Below, one piece after another: positions 8,229 to 19,700 of a DNA stretch of 26,211 nucleotides. The notes beneath the pieces were generated by a model. That model did no database searches. It saw only the letters and a list, made by a program, of their open reading frames with translations, and had not been told where the DNA came from. Source of the DNA: an uncultured Clostridium sp. GTDB lineage: Bacteria > Bacillota_A > Clostridia > TANB77 > CAG-508. A program made the translations under genes and the position numbers. How positions within the stretch are numbered: position 1 is the first letter of the stretch; every line of letters begins with the position of its first letter. The stretch spans positions 1 through 26,211 of the forward strand of contig CAMXLV010000011.1 of assembly GCA_947244675.1 (NCBI GenBank), written 5' to 3'.

Positions 8229-9249
8229 CTATATTAATGTTCCCTTCTCTATTATTTTAGTTAATAATTCTTTGTATGGAATACCACTTGCTTCTAATAA
8301 TTTTGGATACATACTAATTTGGGTAAATCCAGGCATAGTATTGATTTCATTTATATAGATTTGATTCGTTTCTTTTTCGAGAAAAAAATCAACTCTTGCT
8401 AAACCTTTTCCATCGATTGCTTGAAAAGCTTTTATGGCTTGTTTTTTTATTTCATTTGCTAAGTTTTCTGGTATGTTAGCTGGTATTTGAGTCTTAGAAG
8501 CTTTGTTTTGATATTTAGCATGATAACTATAGAATTCCTCTGCTGATTTGATTTCTCCCACACAAGAGGCAATGATTTCTTCTCCTTCTAGTATCGCACA
8601 TTCAATTTCTTTTCCTTCTATTGCTTCTTCGATTAGGATTTTATGATCAAATTTGGAAGCTTCTTTTATGTATTTTTCTAAGTCTTCTTTTGTTTTTGCT
8701 TTATTTACCCCTACACTTGAACCTGCATTTGCTGGTTTTACAAACATAGGAAATTTTAGGTTATTACTTACTTTTTTTACGATTTCTTTTAATTCTAATT
8801 TTTCTTCTTCTAAGTCTTTTTTTATATATTGATATTCATTATTTTTCTTTTTTATATATTCGTATTTAGCTTGTTTTAGTCCGTGCTTTTTCAAATATAA
8901 TTTTGGTATAAGCTTTATCCATTCCGATGCTAGATGCTAATATTCCACATCCTACATAAGGTTTTTTTATTAGTGTAAATAATCCTTGTATACTTCCATC
9001 TTCTCCATATAATCCATGTAAGACTGGAAAGAGTATATTTAGGGTTTGTAAATATTGGATGATATTTTCTATTTTTTCTTGTTTTTCTTCTTGGTATTCA
9101 TACCAAGTACCATCTTTTTCGATATAGATTGGATAAATTTCATATTTACTTTTGTCTAAATTTTCTAAAATAGATTTAGCAGAGGCTATTGATACTTCAT
9201 TTTCTGTTGACATTCCACCGAAAATGACACCTACTTTTTCTTTTTTCAT
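8229..9249 (-). CDS. ddl: D-alanine--D-alanine ligase, read through one CGG shift
   Basis: This ATP-grasp enzyme joins two D-alanines for the peptidoglycan stem. Visible motifs are VGVIFGGMSTENEVS at the N terminus, LHGLYGEDGSIQG, GCGILASSIGMDK, the ATP-grasp segment FVKPANAGSSVGV, the EFYSYHAKY loop (a Tyr-containing D-Ala-D-Ala-type loop rather than the VanA-type one), and INEINTMPGFTQISMYP. Zero frame breaks at residue 123, where CGG (8883-8881) stands in place of the Gly of EKAGL; skipping C at 8883 joins the two halves. The 1,021 nt minus 1 give 339 residues, a normal length. AAGGAG precedes the ATG. It lies 13 bp after murF, which uses the dipeptide product, and ends at a hairpin terminator. 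Confidence 0.9.
8881..8883 (-). other. In-frame CGG with +1 recoding (ddl)
   Basis: Context GCA-C-GGA-CTA, exactly 122 codons from the ATG. Skipping C gives EKAGLKQAKY, the normal Ddl sequence; zero frame reads ARTKTS and stops. Confidence 0.9.
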
Positions 9250-9262
9250 TCTTTCTTCTCCT

Positions 9263-10660
9263 TTACAGAACTTTTTTCAATTCTTCTGCTATTTCAAAGA
9301 ATTTCATACTATTAGAGGCTTTGCATAAAATAATGTCATTTGGTTTTGCTATTTTCTTTAAAATATGTATTATTTCTTCTTTGGTTTTTCCTTCATAAAT
9401 ATTTTCTTTTGCCATGCCTTCTTTTTCGGCTTGTTTTGCTATGTATTTGGCATTTTCTCCCTTTATGACTAATTGAGAAATTTGGTTTTTATATACTTCT
9501 TTTCCTACTTCACAATGTATTTGCTCTGTATATTCTCCTAGTTCTAGCATATCGCCTAATACAGCAATTTTTCTGCCTTTTTTGTATTGTGCTAAATAAT
9601 TAAGACTTGCTTTCATTGATTCTAAACTTGCATTATAAGCGTCATTGATAATTTCTATTCCATTTTCTAATATGCTAATATCCATTCTTTTCTTAGTAAG
9701 CTCAAATTCTTGGATTCCTTCTTGGATTTTTTCCTTTTCTATGTTTAAGACTTTTCCTACGCAAACTGCACATAAAGCATTTAGAATAAAGTGTTCTCCT
9801 CCCACTGGTACTTTTATTGGAATTGACTCTTTTTCTAATAAACAAGTAAATTTACTACTGTTTTCTTCTCTTTGTATGTTACTTGCTCTTACCTTGCTTG
9901 GCTCTTGTATGCCATAGGTTTTAATTATTTTATCTTTTTGGTTTTCTTCTTGCCATTTATGCAATAAGTCATTGTCATTGTTAAGAATAATGGTTGGGTT
10001 TTTAGCTCCTTCTAATATTTCTAATTTCGCTTTTAAGATGTTTTCTCTTGAACCTAAGTTTCCAATGTGTGACGTTCCAATATTGGTTATGACACAAATA
10101 TCTGGTTTTGCTATGTCACTTAGTAATTTAATTTCTCCTAAATGATTCATTCCCATTTCTAATACCATTGCCTCTTCATCTTGCAATTTTAATATGGTAA
10201 AAGGAAGACCTATGTTGTTGTTATTATTTCCTTGTGTTTTTAAGGTTTTGTATTTTTTGCTTACAACACTTGCTACGATGTCTTTTGTACTAGTTTTTCC
10301 TACACTTCCTGTTATTGCAATTACTGGTATAGTATAACGGTTTCTTTTTTCTTTGGCTATTTCATATAAAGCTTGATTAGTATCTTTTACTTTTATGATA
10401 TTTTTGTTTTTATATTTTTCTATTTTTCTTGGTGTTTCATCAAGTTCTGATATAATTACAGTACTTGCTCCTTTTTCTAAGGCTTGCTCCCAAAATAAGT
10501 TACCATCAAAGTTTTCTCCTTTTAAAGCTATATAGGTATCTCCTTCTTGAATAGTTCTTGTGTCTTTTGAGTAGTTTTTACATTCTTCTTCTTTATTTCC
10601 TTGGATTAACTCTCCTTTTGTACATTGTAAGATATCTTTTATTTTCAAGTTTTGTTTCAT
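9263..10660 (-). CDS. murF: UDP-N-acetylmuramoyl-tripeptide--D-alanyl-D-alanine ligase
   Basis: 465 residues, a normal MurF length. MurF adds D-Ala-D-Ala to the UDP-MurNAc-tripeptide in the cytoplasm. The N-terminal domain carries SKDTRTIQEGDTYIALKG. The ATP-binding loop is TGSVGKTS (117-124). Then follow GNNNNNIGLPFTIL, LEMGMNHLGEI, ITNIGTSHIGNLGS and INDAYNASLESM, all Mur ligase hallmarks. The ATG has AAGGAG 7 nt upstream and a clear promoter beyond. It is followed after 13 bp by ddl, whose dipeptide product it consumes. It contains no CGG in any coding-strand frame that I could find. Confidence 0.93.
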   Translation of the reverse strand: MKQNLKIKDILQCTKGELIQGNKEEECKNYSKDTRTIQEGDTYIALKGENFDGNLFWEQALEKGASTVIISELDETPRKIEKYKNKNIIKVKDTNQALYEIAKEKRNRYTIPVIAITGSVGKTSTKDIVASVVSKKYKTLKTQGNNNNNIGLPFTILKLQDEEAMVLEMGMNHLGEIKLLSDIAKPDICVITNIGTSHIGNLGSRENILKAKLEILEGAKNPTIILNNDNDLLHKWQEENQKDKIIKTYGIQEPSKVRASNIQREENSSKFTCLLEKESIPIKVPVGGEHFILNALCAVCVGKVLNIEKEKIQEGIQEFELTKKRMDISILENGIEIINDAYNASLESMKASLNYLAQYKKGRKIAVLGDMLELGEYTEQIHCEVGKEVYKNQISQLVIKGENAKYIAKQAEKEGMAKENIYEGKTKEEIIHILKKIAKPNDIILCKASNSMKFFEIAEELKKVL

Positions 10661-10684
10661 TTGTTTACTCCTTCCTTGCTATGT

Positions 10685-10713
10685 ATTATATGTTTTTTTC
10701 CTAGATTGTGCAA
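10685..10713 (-). promoter_or_regulatory. Promoter of murF-ddl
   Basis: TTGCAC (10713-10708), 17-nt spacer, TATAAT (10690-10685), with the ribosome site and ATG about 25 nt downstream. Confidence 0.8.
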
Positions 10714-10716
10714 TAG

Positions 10717-10760
10717 ATAAAAAAAATTTGAGGTAGAAAACTTTTTTTGTTTTCTACCTC
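10717..10760 (-). terminator. Terminator of the cohesin/protease operon
   Basis: A perfect 12-bp stem (GAGGTAGAAAAC with its complement, 10760-10749 and 10741-10730) has a 7-nt loop and a run of T on the - strand. It lies 24 nt after the protease stop. Confidence 0.9.
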
Positions 10761-10784
10761 ATTAAAAAGTGTTTTATTTAAGTT

Positions 10785-13700
10785 TTAGTTGTCTTGTTTT
10801 AGATTGTATTGAAAATTTCTGGTAAAGTTTTTGGCTATGCTGCTTTCTCTTTCTTTTAATCCAAATGTTATAAATCTTACTACTTTATTGTCTACACTTC
10901 TTATATCTTCTTCTGTAATATTCTCTAAGTCCCAAATATTTCCGTCGAAAAGCAATTTATTTCTATAAAACTCTTTGGTTAATAGTTCTACATTGGTAGC
11001 TGTTTTGATACCCTCTATTGTATCACTTGCAATTCCATTTGCTTCTGCATTTTCATAGCAATTTTGGAAAGTTGCTACTGCTCCTTCTGTCACAGTTGCT
11101 ATCAATTTGTTAATTGAATTGCCATTTTGTTCTAGTTTATTAATCATAGCTGAATTTTTAACTGTTAAATTTCCATCTCCTACTTTGGCAACAAATCCAC
11201 CCCAAGTTTCTGCATTGCTAGCTGAACTACAACTTACATACATATTAGCTATTACATTTTCAATGGTAACCTCTCCCTTCGTTAAGGATACTACGCCACC
11301 ATTTTGCATACCGCCTCCATATAATTCGCCTTGTACATAACAATTCTTAATGGTTCCTCCTGTTTTAACAGCAACCATAGATGCAGTTTGATTTCCACGT
11401 GTTCTTCCATTTAAATACACTTGTTTCATATCAATGTTTTCATAAGTACAATTTTCATCCTCTGCCACTATAGTTGCAACAGTCGTATTTCCTAACACAA
11501 CCATATTCGTAAATTTCATGTTTGTGAATGTTGCATTAGATGCTTTTAGTGCAAAAGCTGCTACTCTAGACCTCAATGGGTTACTTGTACTCCAATCAAT
11601 AAATCCATTTTTCCATTTTGCTCCAAAATTGTAATTTTCCATGTTCAAACCATCTACTTTTCCATTAAATTGTCCAAATAAGGTTGCATTTGTTAAGTTT
11701 GTTATTGTATGGTTATTTCCTCTGATTTCACCATAGAATACTGACACTACAGAACTTCCTATTGTGTATGTTTTTCCTGAGAAGTCTATGTCATTTTGAA
11801 TATCAAATACGCCATCTGGATGGGCATTGATTAAGCTTATAAATTCATCTACTGAGTGTATTTGATAGGTGTCTATCTTATTGATTAGTGTTTTTTCATT
11901 TGGATCCCAATTCTTTAGTTTTGGAATACATTCTTGGCTTACATAGCTTAAATCCCAAACTTCGGTATCAAATCCTAAGGTATTACTATAAAATGCTCTA
12001 TCGGTAATATTTTGTTTGGTTGCTACACTTATTTTTCCTGTAAAGTTAATACCTTCTCTTGTTAAAGTCGAAATTCCTGTGTTTTCTTCGTATTCGTAAT
12101 TTCCTTCAAAACCTTCAAACTGGTCATTGGCAGTTCTTCCATCAAACTTGTATTGTTTCATTTGATTTCCTAATGCTATATTATTCTTAACAATACTATT
12201 CGTCTCTGCTTTTCCTATAAATCCTGAAACTCCTGCATTACCAAGTGCTTTTAATGTACTAAAACAATTGATAACACTAGATTGTCTTAAAACTCCAACT
12301 AATCCTCCTATGTCTTGATTTCCTTTAGCATCTCCTAGAGAATAACTATTTTCAATAATTGTATTGTTAATTGCTTCTCCTACCAATCCTCCACAAGCTG
12401 AGCCTGTTGCTGCTATTATTCCATTACTACTACTTGCTTTGATATGAGATGTTCCTACATAACCAACTAGTATTCCTACTCGACCAGCTCCTGTTATATT
12501 TCCTCCAATAATATGCACATTTTCTAAATCACTAGCGGTCATTGTACCAATTAAGCCACCTGTATTATTGTTTTTATTGGTTACTGTAATATCTTTTGCT
12601 ACTAGATTTCGGATTTCTACTTTGTCTGCTATTTTAGCAAATGCTCCTACGTCTGTTTCATTTTTATTGATATTGCTTCCTTCTAATTTTAAATTAGTAA
12701 GTTTTGCATAACGAATGGTATGGAAGATTGGAACCGTATTCCCTTTTAAGCTATGATTTTTTCCATCGATTTCTCCTATGAATTCACCACTAATTATGGT
12801 TGTTGTACTTTCTAAGTTAGATAAGTCAATATCATTTTCTAATGTAAAGTTTTCATCTGGATATTGTGTCATTAACGTTTGGAATTCTTCTTCTGTACGT
12901 ATTGTATGAACTGGTATTCCAATTTCGACGCTATCATTTGGGTCATTATTTTTTAAGGTTGGTGTCTTATAAGATGCAATTGTACTAAAGTCCCAAATGT
13001 TGTCATTCCAGCCCAAAGTATTAGTATAGAAGTCTTTACTTGTTATATTTTGTCTGTTTGCTACACTTATTTTTCCTGTAAAGTCAATATCTTCTCTTGC
13101 CCCAGTAGCAATACCTTTGTTTCCTTCGTATTCGTAATTTCCTTCATAATTTTCTAATTGTTCTTGAACTGTTTTACCATCAAATTTATAGTGCTGTCTA
13201 ACTTGATTTCCTAATGCTATGTTGTTTTTAACAATAGAATTGGTAATCGATTGTCCTACAAATCCTGCCACGCTATCTGTTCCATCTACTTTTGTTGTAC
13301 TCAAAGAATTGCTTACCGTAGATGCCTTGCTTAATAGTCCTACAAATCCTCCTACATTTTGATTTCCTTTCGCTGTTCCTCTTGCATAACAGTTTTCAAC
13401 TATGGTTCCATTGGTGATTTCTCCCATAAAGCCACCAACATTATTGCCTGTGCCAGTAGCCGTTCCATTACTACTACTTTTCTTTATGTTAGAATATCCA
13501 ACATATCCTGCAAGTGTTCCCACACGATTAATTCCTATTACATTTCCTCCTATGATATGCACATTTTCTAGGTCACCATATGTCATAATACCAATTAATC
13601 CACCAGTATCATCTCTTCTGTTTGTAACTGTAATATCTTTTCCTATTACATTTTTAAGTTCTATATTATCTGCTATTTTAGTAAGTGCTCCTACATCTGT

Positions 13701-16700
13701 TTCATTTTTATTGATGTTACTTCCTTCTATTTTCAAGTTTTCAATATAGGTATGTCGAGCCGTATGGAAAATTGGTACTTTGTTTCCTCTTAAGGTATGG
13801 TTATTTCCTTCAATTCTTCCCATAAATACACCATCAATAATGGTAGTTGTACTTTCTAAAGTAGATAAGTCAATGTCTTGCTCAATTACAAAAGTTGCTT
13901 CTCTATGTTCTTTTAATAGGCTTTCAAATTCTTCTGCATTGGTTATACTATATCTTTCGCCTGTTATTCCTACATCATTTGGGTCATCATTTTTTAGTTT
14001 TGGTAATCCACCACTTGCCACTCTGCTAAAGTCCCAAATGTTGTTATCCCAAGTTAAGGTATTGGTATAGAAGCTTTCTTTTTTAACTTCTGTTCCATCT
14101 ATTTCTGTAATTTTTCCTGTAAAGTCAATACCTGCTCTTGTTGTTGTTGATTTTCCTACATTTGATTTATTTTCATAGTTTCCACTAAAGTTCGTAAATT
14201 TATCAGTAGCTGTTCTACCATCAAATTTATATCCTACTGTTTGATTTACTAGAGTAATATTATTTTTTATGATAGAGTTACTTGTTGTTTGCCCTACAAA
14301 GCTTGCTATACCAGCATTTCCAGTAGCTTTTGTATGACTAAAACTGTTGATAATATAAGAGGTATTAACATATCCAACTAATCCACCAATATCTTGGTTT
14401 CCTTGTACTTCTCCTATTGTATAACAATTTCTAATGATTGCTTTACTATAAATTTCTCCTATTAGTCCTCCTGCTGCATTTCCTGTTGAACGTGCTTTTC
14501 CATTTACAGTACTTTCTTCTACTTGGCTTTGACCAGCATATCCAGCAATTCCTCCAACTCTTGTTGTTCCTACTATATTACTTCCTGTTACATGTACATT
14601 TTTTACAAAACTATATGCCATACTACCAACTAATCCACCAACTTGTTTATTGGTAGCAGATATGGTAATGTTTTTACCTTGTACATTTTCCATTTGGCTA
14701 TATTCTAGTGTTTTAGCAAATGCTCCTACATTCATTAAACTACTTGTTATATTACTATTTTCTACTTGTAGGTTAGAAATATAAGCAAATTTAATGTTAT
14801 TAAAGATTGGAATTGTATTTCCTGTTAATTTGTGTCCCCCACCATCTAGTTTACCCATAAAGTATCCATCGACAATAGCATTTCCTTCTGTTATGCTAGA
14901 GAAATCAATATCATTGTCTAATACATAGTAAGCACGAGGATTTTCGGTTAATTTTTGTTTAAATTCTTCTGCTGTTTTGATATGAACTTTTTGGATATTT
15001 CCATCTAATACTTCTGCTCTAAAGTCATCGGTTACACGTTTTAAGTAATGGTAGTTCACTCTTCTAACATTCGTACTACTGCTAACATTTCTATCATTGT
15101 TTGAAGCATCTAGTTTTAATGCATCTACATATTTTTCTACTAATTCATCTGAATTTAAGTATGGAATGGTATTCCAACTATCTTCCATCAATTCATAACG
15201 CATTGTTTTAAATTTCTTCCATGTCATATCTGGGTCTTTGGTTACTTTTTTAATGGCATCTAAGTCATTATTACTCTTTCCACTAAAGTAGGTTATATAT
15301 CCTCCGTCATATCCACCAATTCCTAGCATTTGCCATGATGTGTAAGTAAATCCATAAGAATGGGTTCTTCCTTTTTCATTATATGGTTGATACCAACGTC
15401 TTATATACATATGCTCTGAACCATATAAACCTTGTTCACCTGTTTGTGTAACTGGTTTAGTTACACCTGGTTTAATGGTAATTTGATTATCATAGATGTC
15501 TTCCACTGTTTTTAAGTCCATTTCTTCAAATTCTTCTTTGGTAATTGGTTTCCATCCTACATTAGCATAATTTCCTGGTGCATTTGGATAGTAAATTTGT
15601 ACTGCCACTTTTGCTTGTTCTTCTGGTGTTAATTGTAAAAATGCTTTTGCTTCTGCATAGTCTAAAAAGTCTATGGCTTCAAACATTCTTTTATAATAAC
15701 TTTCTATTTTTTCTGTAGAGTTAATTCTTTCGGTTGTTAAGTTTGTAGTAATTACTTGACTACTATCATAATTATAACTTAAGTTAAAGTTTACGGCTCC
15801 ATCTCCAAATCCTTGGGTTGTATTTCCGTCTGTATAATCCTCTGTTCCTGATCCATCATTATTGTTACATCCACCAACTGGTCTAAATCCATTTCTCTTA
15901 AAGAATAAGAAGTTACATTGGTTATGACCTGTTTCATGTGACCATGTACGCCCATAACTGGTTAATGTATTATCAACAACATAGTAAATTCTTTGGGAAC
16001 CAGAATAAGCTGCTACTGCTCTTATTGTAAACCATTCATTTAATAATTCATTAAAGTTTTTACAGAAAGGGTCAGTTGATTTTCCTTTTTTCTGTTCTCC
16101 TAACACAGGTAAAACCGTTGTATCAATTGATACGTCACATACTTTATTAAAGATAGATGGTTCGATAAAACCTGCTGCTGTGGTATAAAATACACCAATT
16201 TGGTTAGCAAAATTTTTCATTAAATTTTGTAGATTTTGAATTTGTGCTTGATTTCCTGGTTCTCTTATATAAAGTCTTTGAGAACCTACTAAAAATGTCG
16301 TTGGTGCTGATATCATATAGCCTGAATCTTCTGGTAAGGTTAACATTGGTAAAATAAATTTTTTCTGTTTCTTTAGTTGTGTCCAAGCACGATAATCAAT
16401 ACTGTCTTCATATCCTTTTGCTGATGTTTCTACTAACATACCATTAAAGTTCTCTGCAAACCAATCATTTGGGTCTTGATTATTGGCAAACATTTTAATG
16501 TTATGTTCCACAAAATCACTAACTGTTGTGAAGCCAACACAAGGTCCTAAACTTTCTTCATAGAATAAGTAAGAAACATGAGTACCTAATGAAGTACTTG
16601 CTAAACATAAGTTTACTAAATTGTTTGTATTTACACCTGTATTGTATAATTCTCCTTTAAAGAATACAATATCACTTACTTTCATGTTACTAACTTCAAA

Positions 16701-19700
16701 TCCATAAAAACGTGAATAATAGTTATAAGCAAACATAAATTGTTTTAACTTATTCGTACTTTTCGTTAAATAATCATAAATATAATTGTTTAAAATAGAA
16801 TTATCTATTGTTAAACTATATCCATTTACATTTCCTAAAAAGTTTAAAACAAATTGTTTTGCACTTTCTTCTGTTTTAATTGTTTCATTAAAGAAGTCTT
16901 TATAAATACGGTCTCCTAAGTTGATTGGCGCTACTAATGGTTTTAAGTCTCTGTCATAATCTAACGTTAGAATGTAGTCCACTAATTTTTTTACAATTTC
17001 TGCATCTTGTTTAATAACATATTTGTCAAAGTTATATTCAATTCCTAGTTCTTCTAATTTATAAGATACCACATGGTTATTCATGTTTTTAAACTTCACT
17101 TGGTATTGCTTTGTGGTGTCATCTGTAAATACTACATTGATATGGTCTATACTTTGATGGTTTTCTTCGGTAAGAGTTAGCACAAATTCATTTTTATCAT
17201 TATATGGTAAAATGGTTTTGATTTGTTTTTGGTTTAATACGTCGTCTTCACTAATTCTTGCCCCGTCTACTACCAAATATTTTGCGTCAAAGAATGGCAT
17301 TAGTTTGTATAGGTTTGAATAGGCTACTTCTTTTTTAGGGTCATAGTCTTGCATCTTCTTTAATCTTTCCACATCTGGAATGTAGTTTCCTGTCGTTGCC
17401 CCTTCTTGTTTGTTATTTGGGTCATAACCTTTTAAAGTTGGTATATTTTCATAGTTTTTATCGTCTAAATTCCAAATTTGGTCACTAAATCCTGCTTGCT
17501 CTTTGCAGAATTCTCCACTAAATTCATTTTTAGCAAATTCTTTAATTCGTCCACTTGAATTTTCGGCATTTGCTGTTAAATTCGATTCTGTCATTTCGTA
17601 ATTGAAGGTATCTGGGTCTAATGTAATAGCACTTCCATGTGTTTTATAAGATTTGCTTCCTTCTGCTAAACTTATATTTTGTACTAGTTTAATTCTTCCT
17701 GCACCATTTGCATTTCCAGCAATTCCTCCTACGTTACCTGGTCCTGACGTTCCATTGATATTTACTTTTGCAATACAATGTTTAATGGTATTTTGTTGAT
17801 ACATAGAATCTTGAACACCACCAACAATTCCTCCTACTTCCCAAGAGCCTTGAATTTCTCCTGTTACATAACAGTCTTCTATGGTTGAACCATATCCTAT
17901 TTCACCAACAATTCCTCCTACTCTTCTAGAACCCGCTCCTCTTTGTGCTACTATGGATAGATTAGTAACACTACATTTTTCAACTCTACTACCACTTAAT
18001 CTTCCTGCTATTGGTCCAAATGTATAGAATTGGCTATAAGTAGAAATGGTTGAATTTTTGATGTGAACATTGCTAACAACTGTTTTACTGTAAATTTCAT
18101 TGGCAATAAATCCTTTTTGCCATGAACCTACTTTGCTTGTTATATAAGCATTTTCTATCACAAGGTTTTTAATGGTTGCTCTTTCTATTTCGCTAAATAT
18201 TGGTTTTTGTAAATTGTAGATGGTATGCCCATTTCCATTAATGGTTCCCTGGAACATAGCGTCTCCAAAATAGGTTAAGGTATCTACTTCATATTCAGAA
18301 GCATCATAATCTTTGGTTAGGTTAAAGGTTCCTGTTGGATATTGTCTCATTTGATAAAGTAAGTCTTCAAAAGATTCATTTTTTACATAAGAACCTGTAT
18401 TTCCCATAACACCAAAAGGTACTTCTACTTTTGCTTGTCTTTCGTCTCCTTTGTAGATGATCGTATTTTCTACATCTAATTCTAAAATAACTTTTCTTTG
18501 CTCAATTCTACAAGATTTTATATTGGCATGCATATCTGGCATATTTTTCATTTTTACTTTTGCTACATAATTTTCTGGATTTTCAATTATTTCATTACTA
18601 TCAATGTTCTTTACTTCCATTGGAAATCCATAATATATATGGTATAACCTAACATCTTGTATATCTTTTAGTTGGATTTTTCGTTCTGTAAAATCGATTT
18701 CTTCTTGTAACAATATTTGTTCTTGGTATTCATTTTCACCAGCGCCTAAAGCATTGGTATCTAGGTCATAATTAGCCTTTACTTTAATGTTATAGTATTC
18801 ACTATCTATTTTATCAAATGTAATTTGATTATTGCCTACTACTAAATTTTGTGTTTTGATTTCATTTTTATGGTCATCCAAAATTACAATGGTTCCATTT
18901 GAGATAGTTGTTTCTATGTCATTTAGATTAAAGCTTGCCACCACCTTATTTTTGTCAGTATCGTCTTCTTTGTATCCAAAACTGGTAATGGTTGGTTTTT
19001 CTTTTAATACTTCGATTTTTATTTTTTGTTCTGGTTCTACGTCTAAAAATCTCTTATTGTTTAATATAATGGTTTCTAATTTGTATTCTTTTACACCACT
19101 TTCTTCTAGTCCTGCTAATTTAGTGGTATAAATATTAGTTCCTTCTGTTTGTGTTAATACATATTCTTTGCCATCTATGATTGCTTTTTCTGGTAAGAAA
19201 CTGGTTGCATTGGTGCAATTAAAGCTTAGGGTAATTTCTTCGTTTTTCTCAAAATATTTTGTGTCTTTTTCTTTGTTTGCTGTTTTTAGGTCACTTACTT
19301 GTAGGTTATAGTCACCAACTAGCATAATTTTTGCTTCTCGAATGACTTGATTTTCTTCTATGTTTTCATCACCTTCTGGATAACGATTATAGTTTGCAAT
19401 AAATCTTGCTGTATATTCTTTGTCAATTTCTACATTTTCGAAAAGTACTCTTCCATGTTCGCCATCTCTTTCGATGGTTGGTTCTTGGATTACTTGCTCT
19501 GGATTTCCATCCACTGCTGGTTTTACTAATTGTACTTTTCCTGTGATAAAGCTATCATCTGGGTCTACTAACGTAAAGGACACCGCTACTTGATTGTTAG
19601 CTAGGTTATCTTCTTGTTTAATTTCTTCGATTTTTGGTAGGTCTTTTAATACCTTTACTTCTACAGTATTTTCTACAATTGCTTCGGTTTGGTCAGCAAA

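Noticed and set aside
4094..9249. Calling the split genes pseudogenes
   Set aside because: Apart from the CGG sites the reading frames are intact to their natural stops, keep catalytic motifs, and have good promoters, ribosome sites and terminators.
11865..14991. CRISPR-like repeats
   Set aside because: The repeats are long, in frame and protein-coding (GLUG units), with no short identical repeats or spacers.
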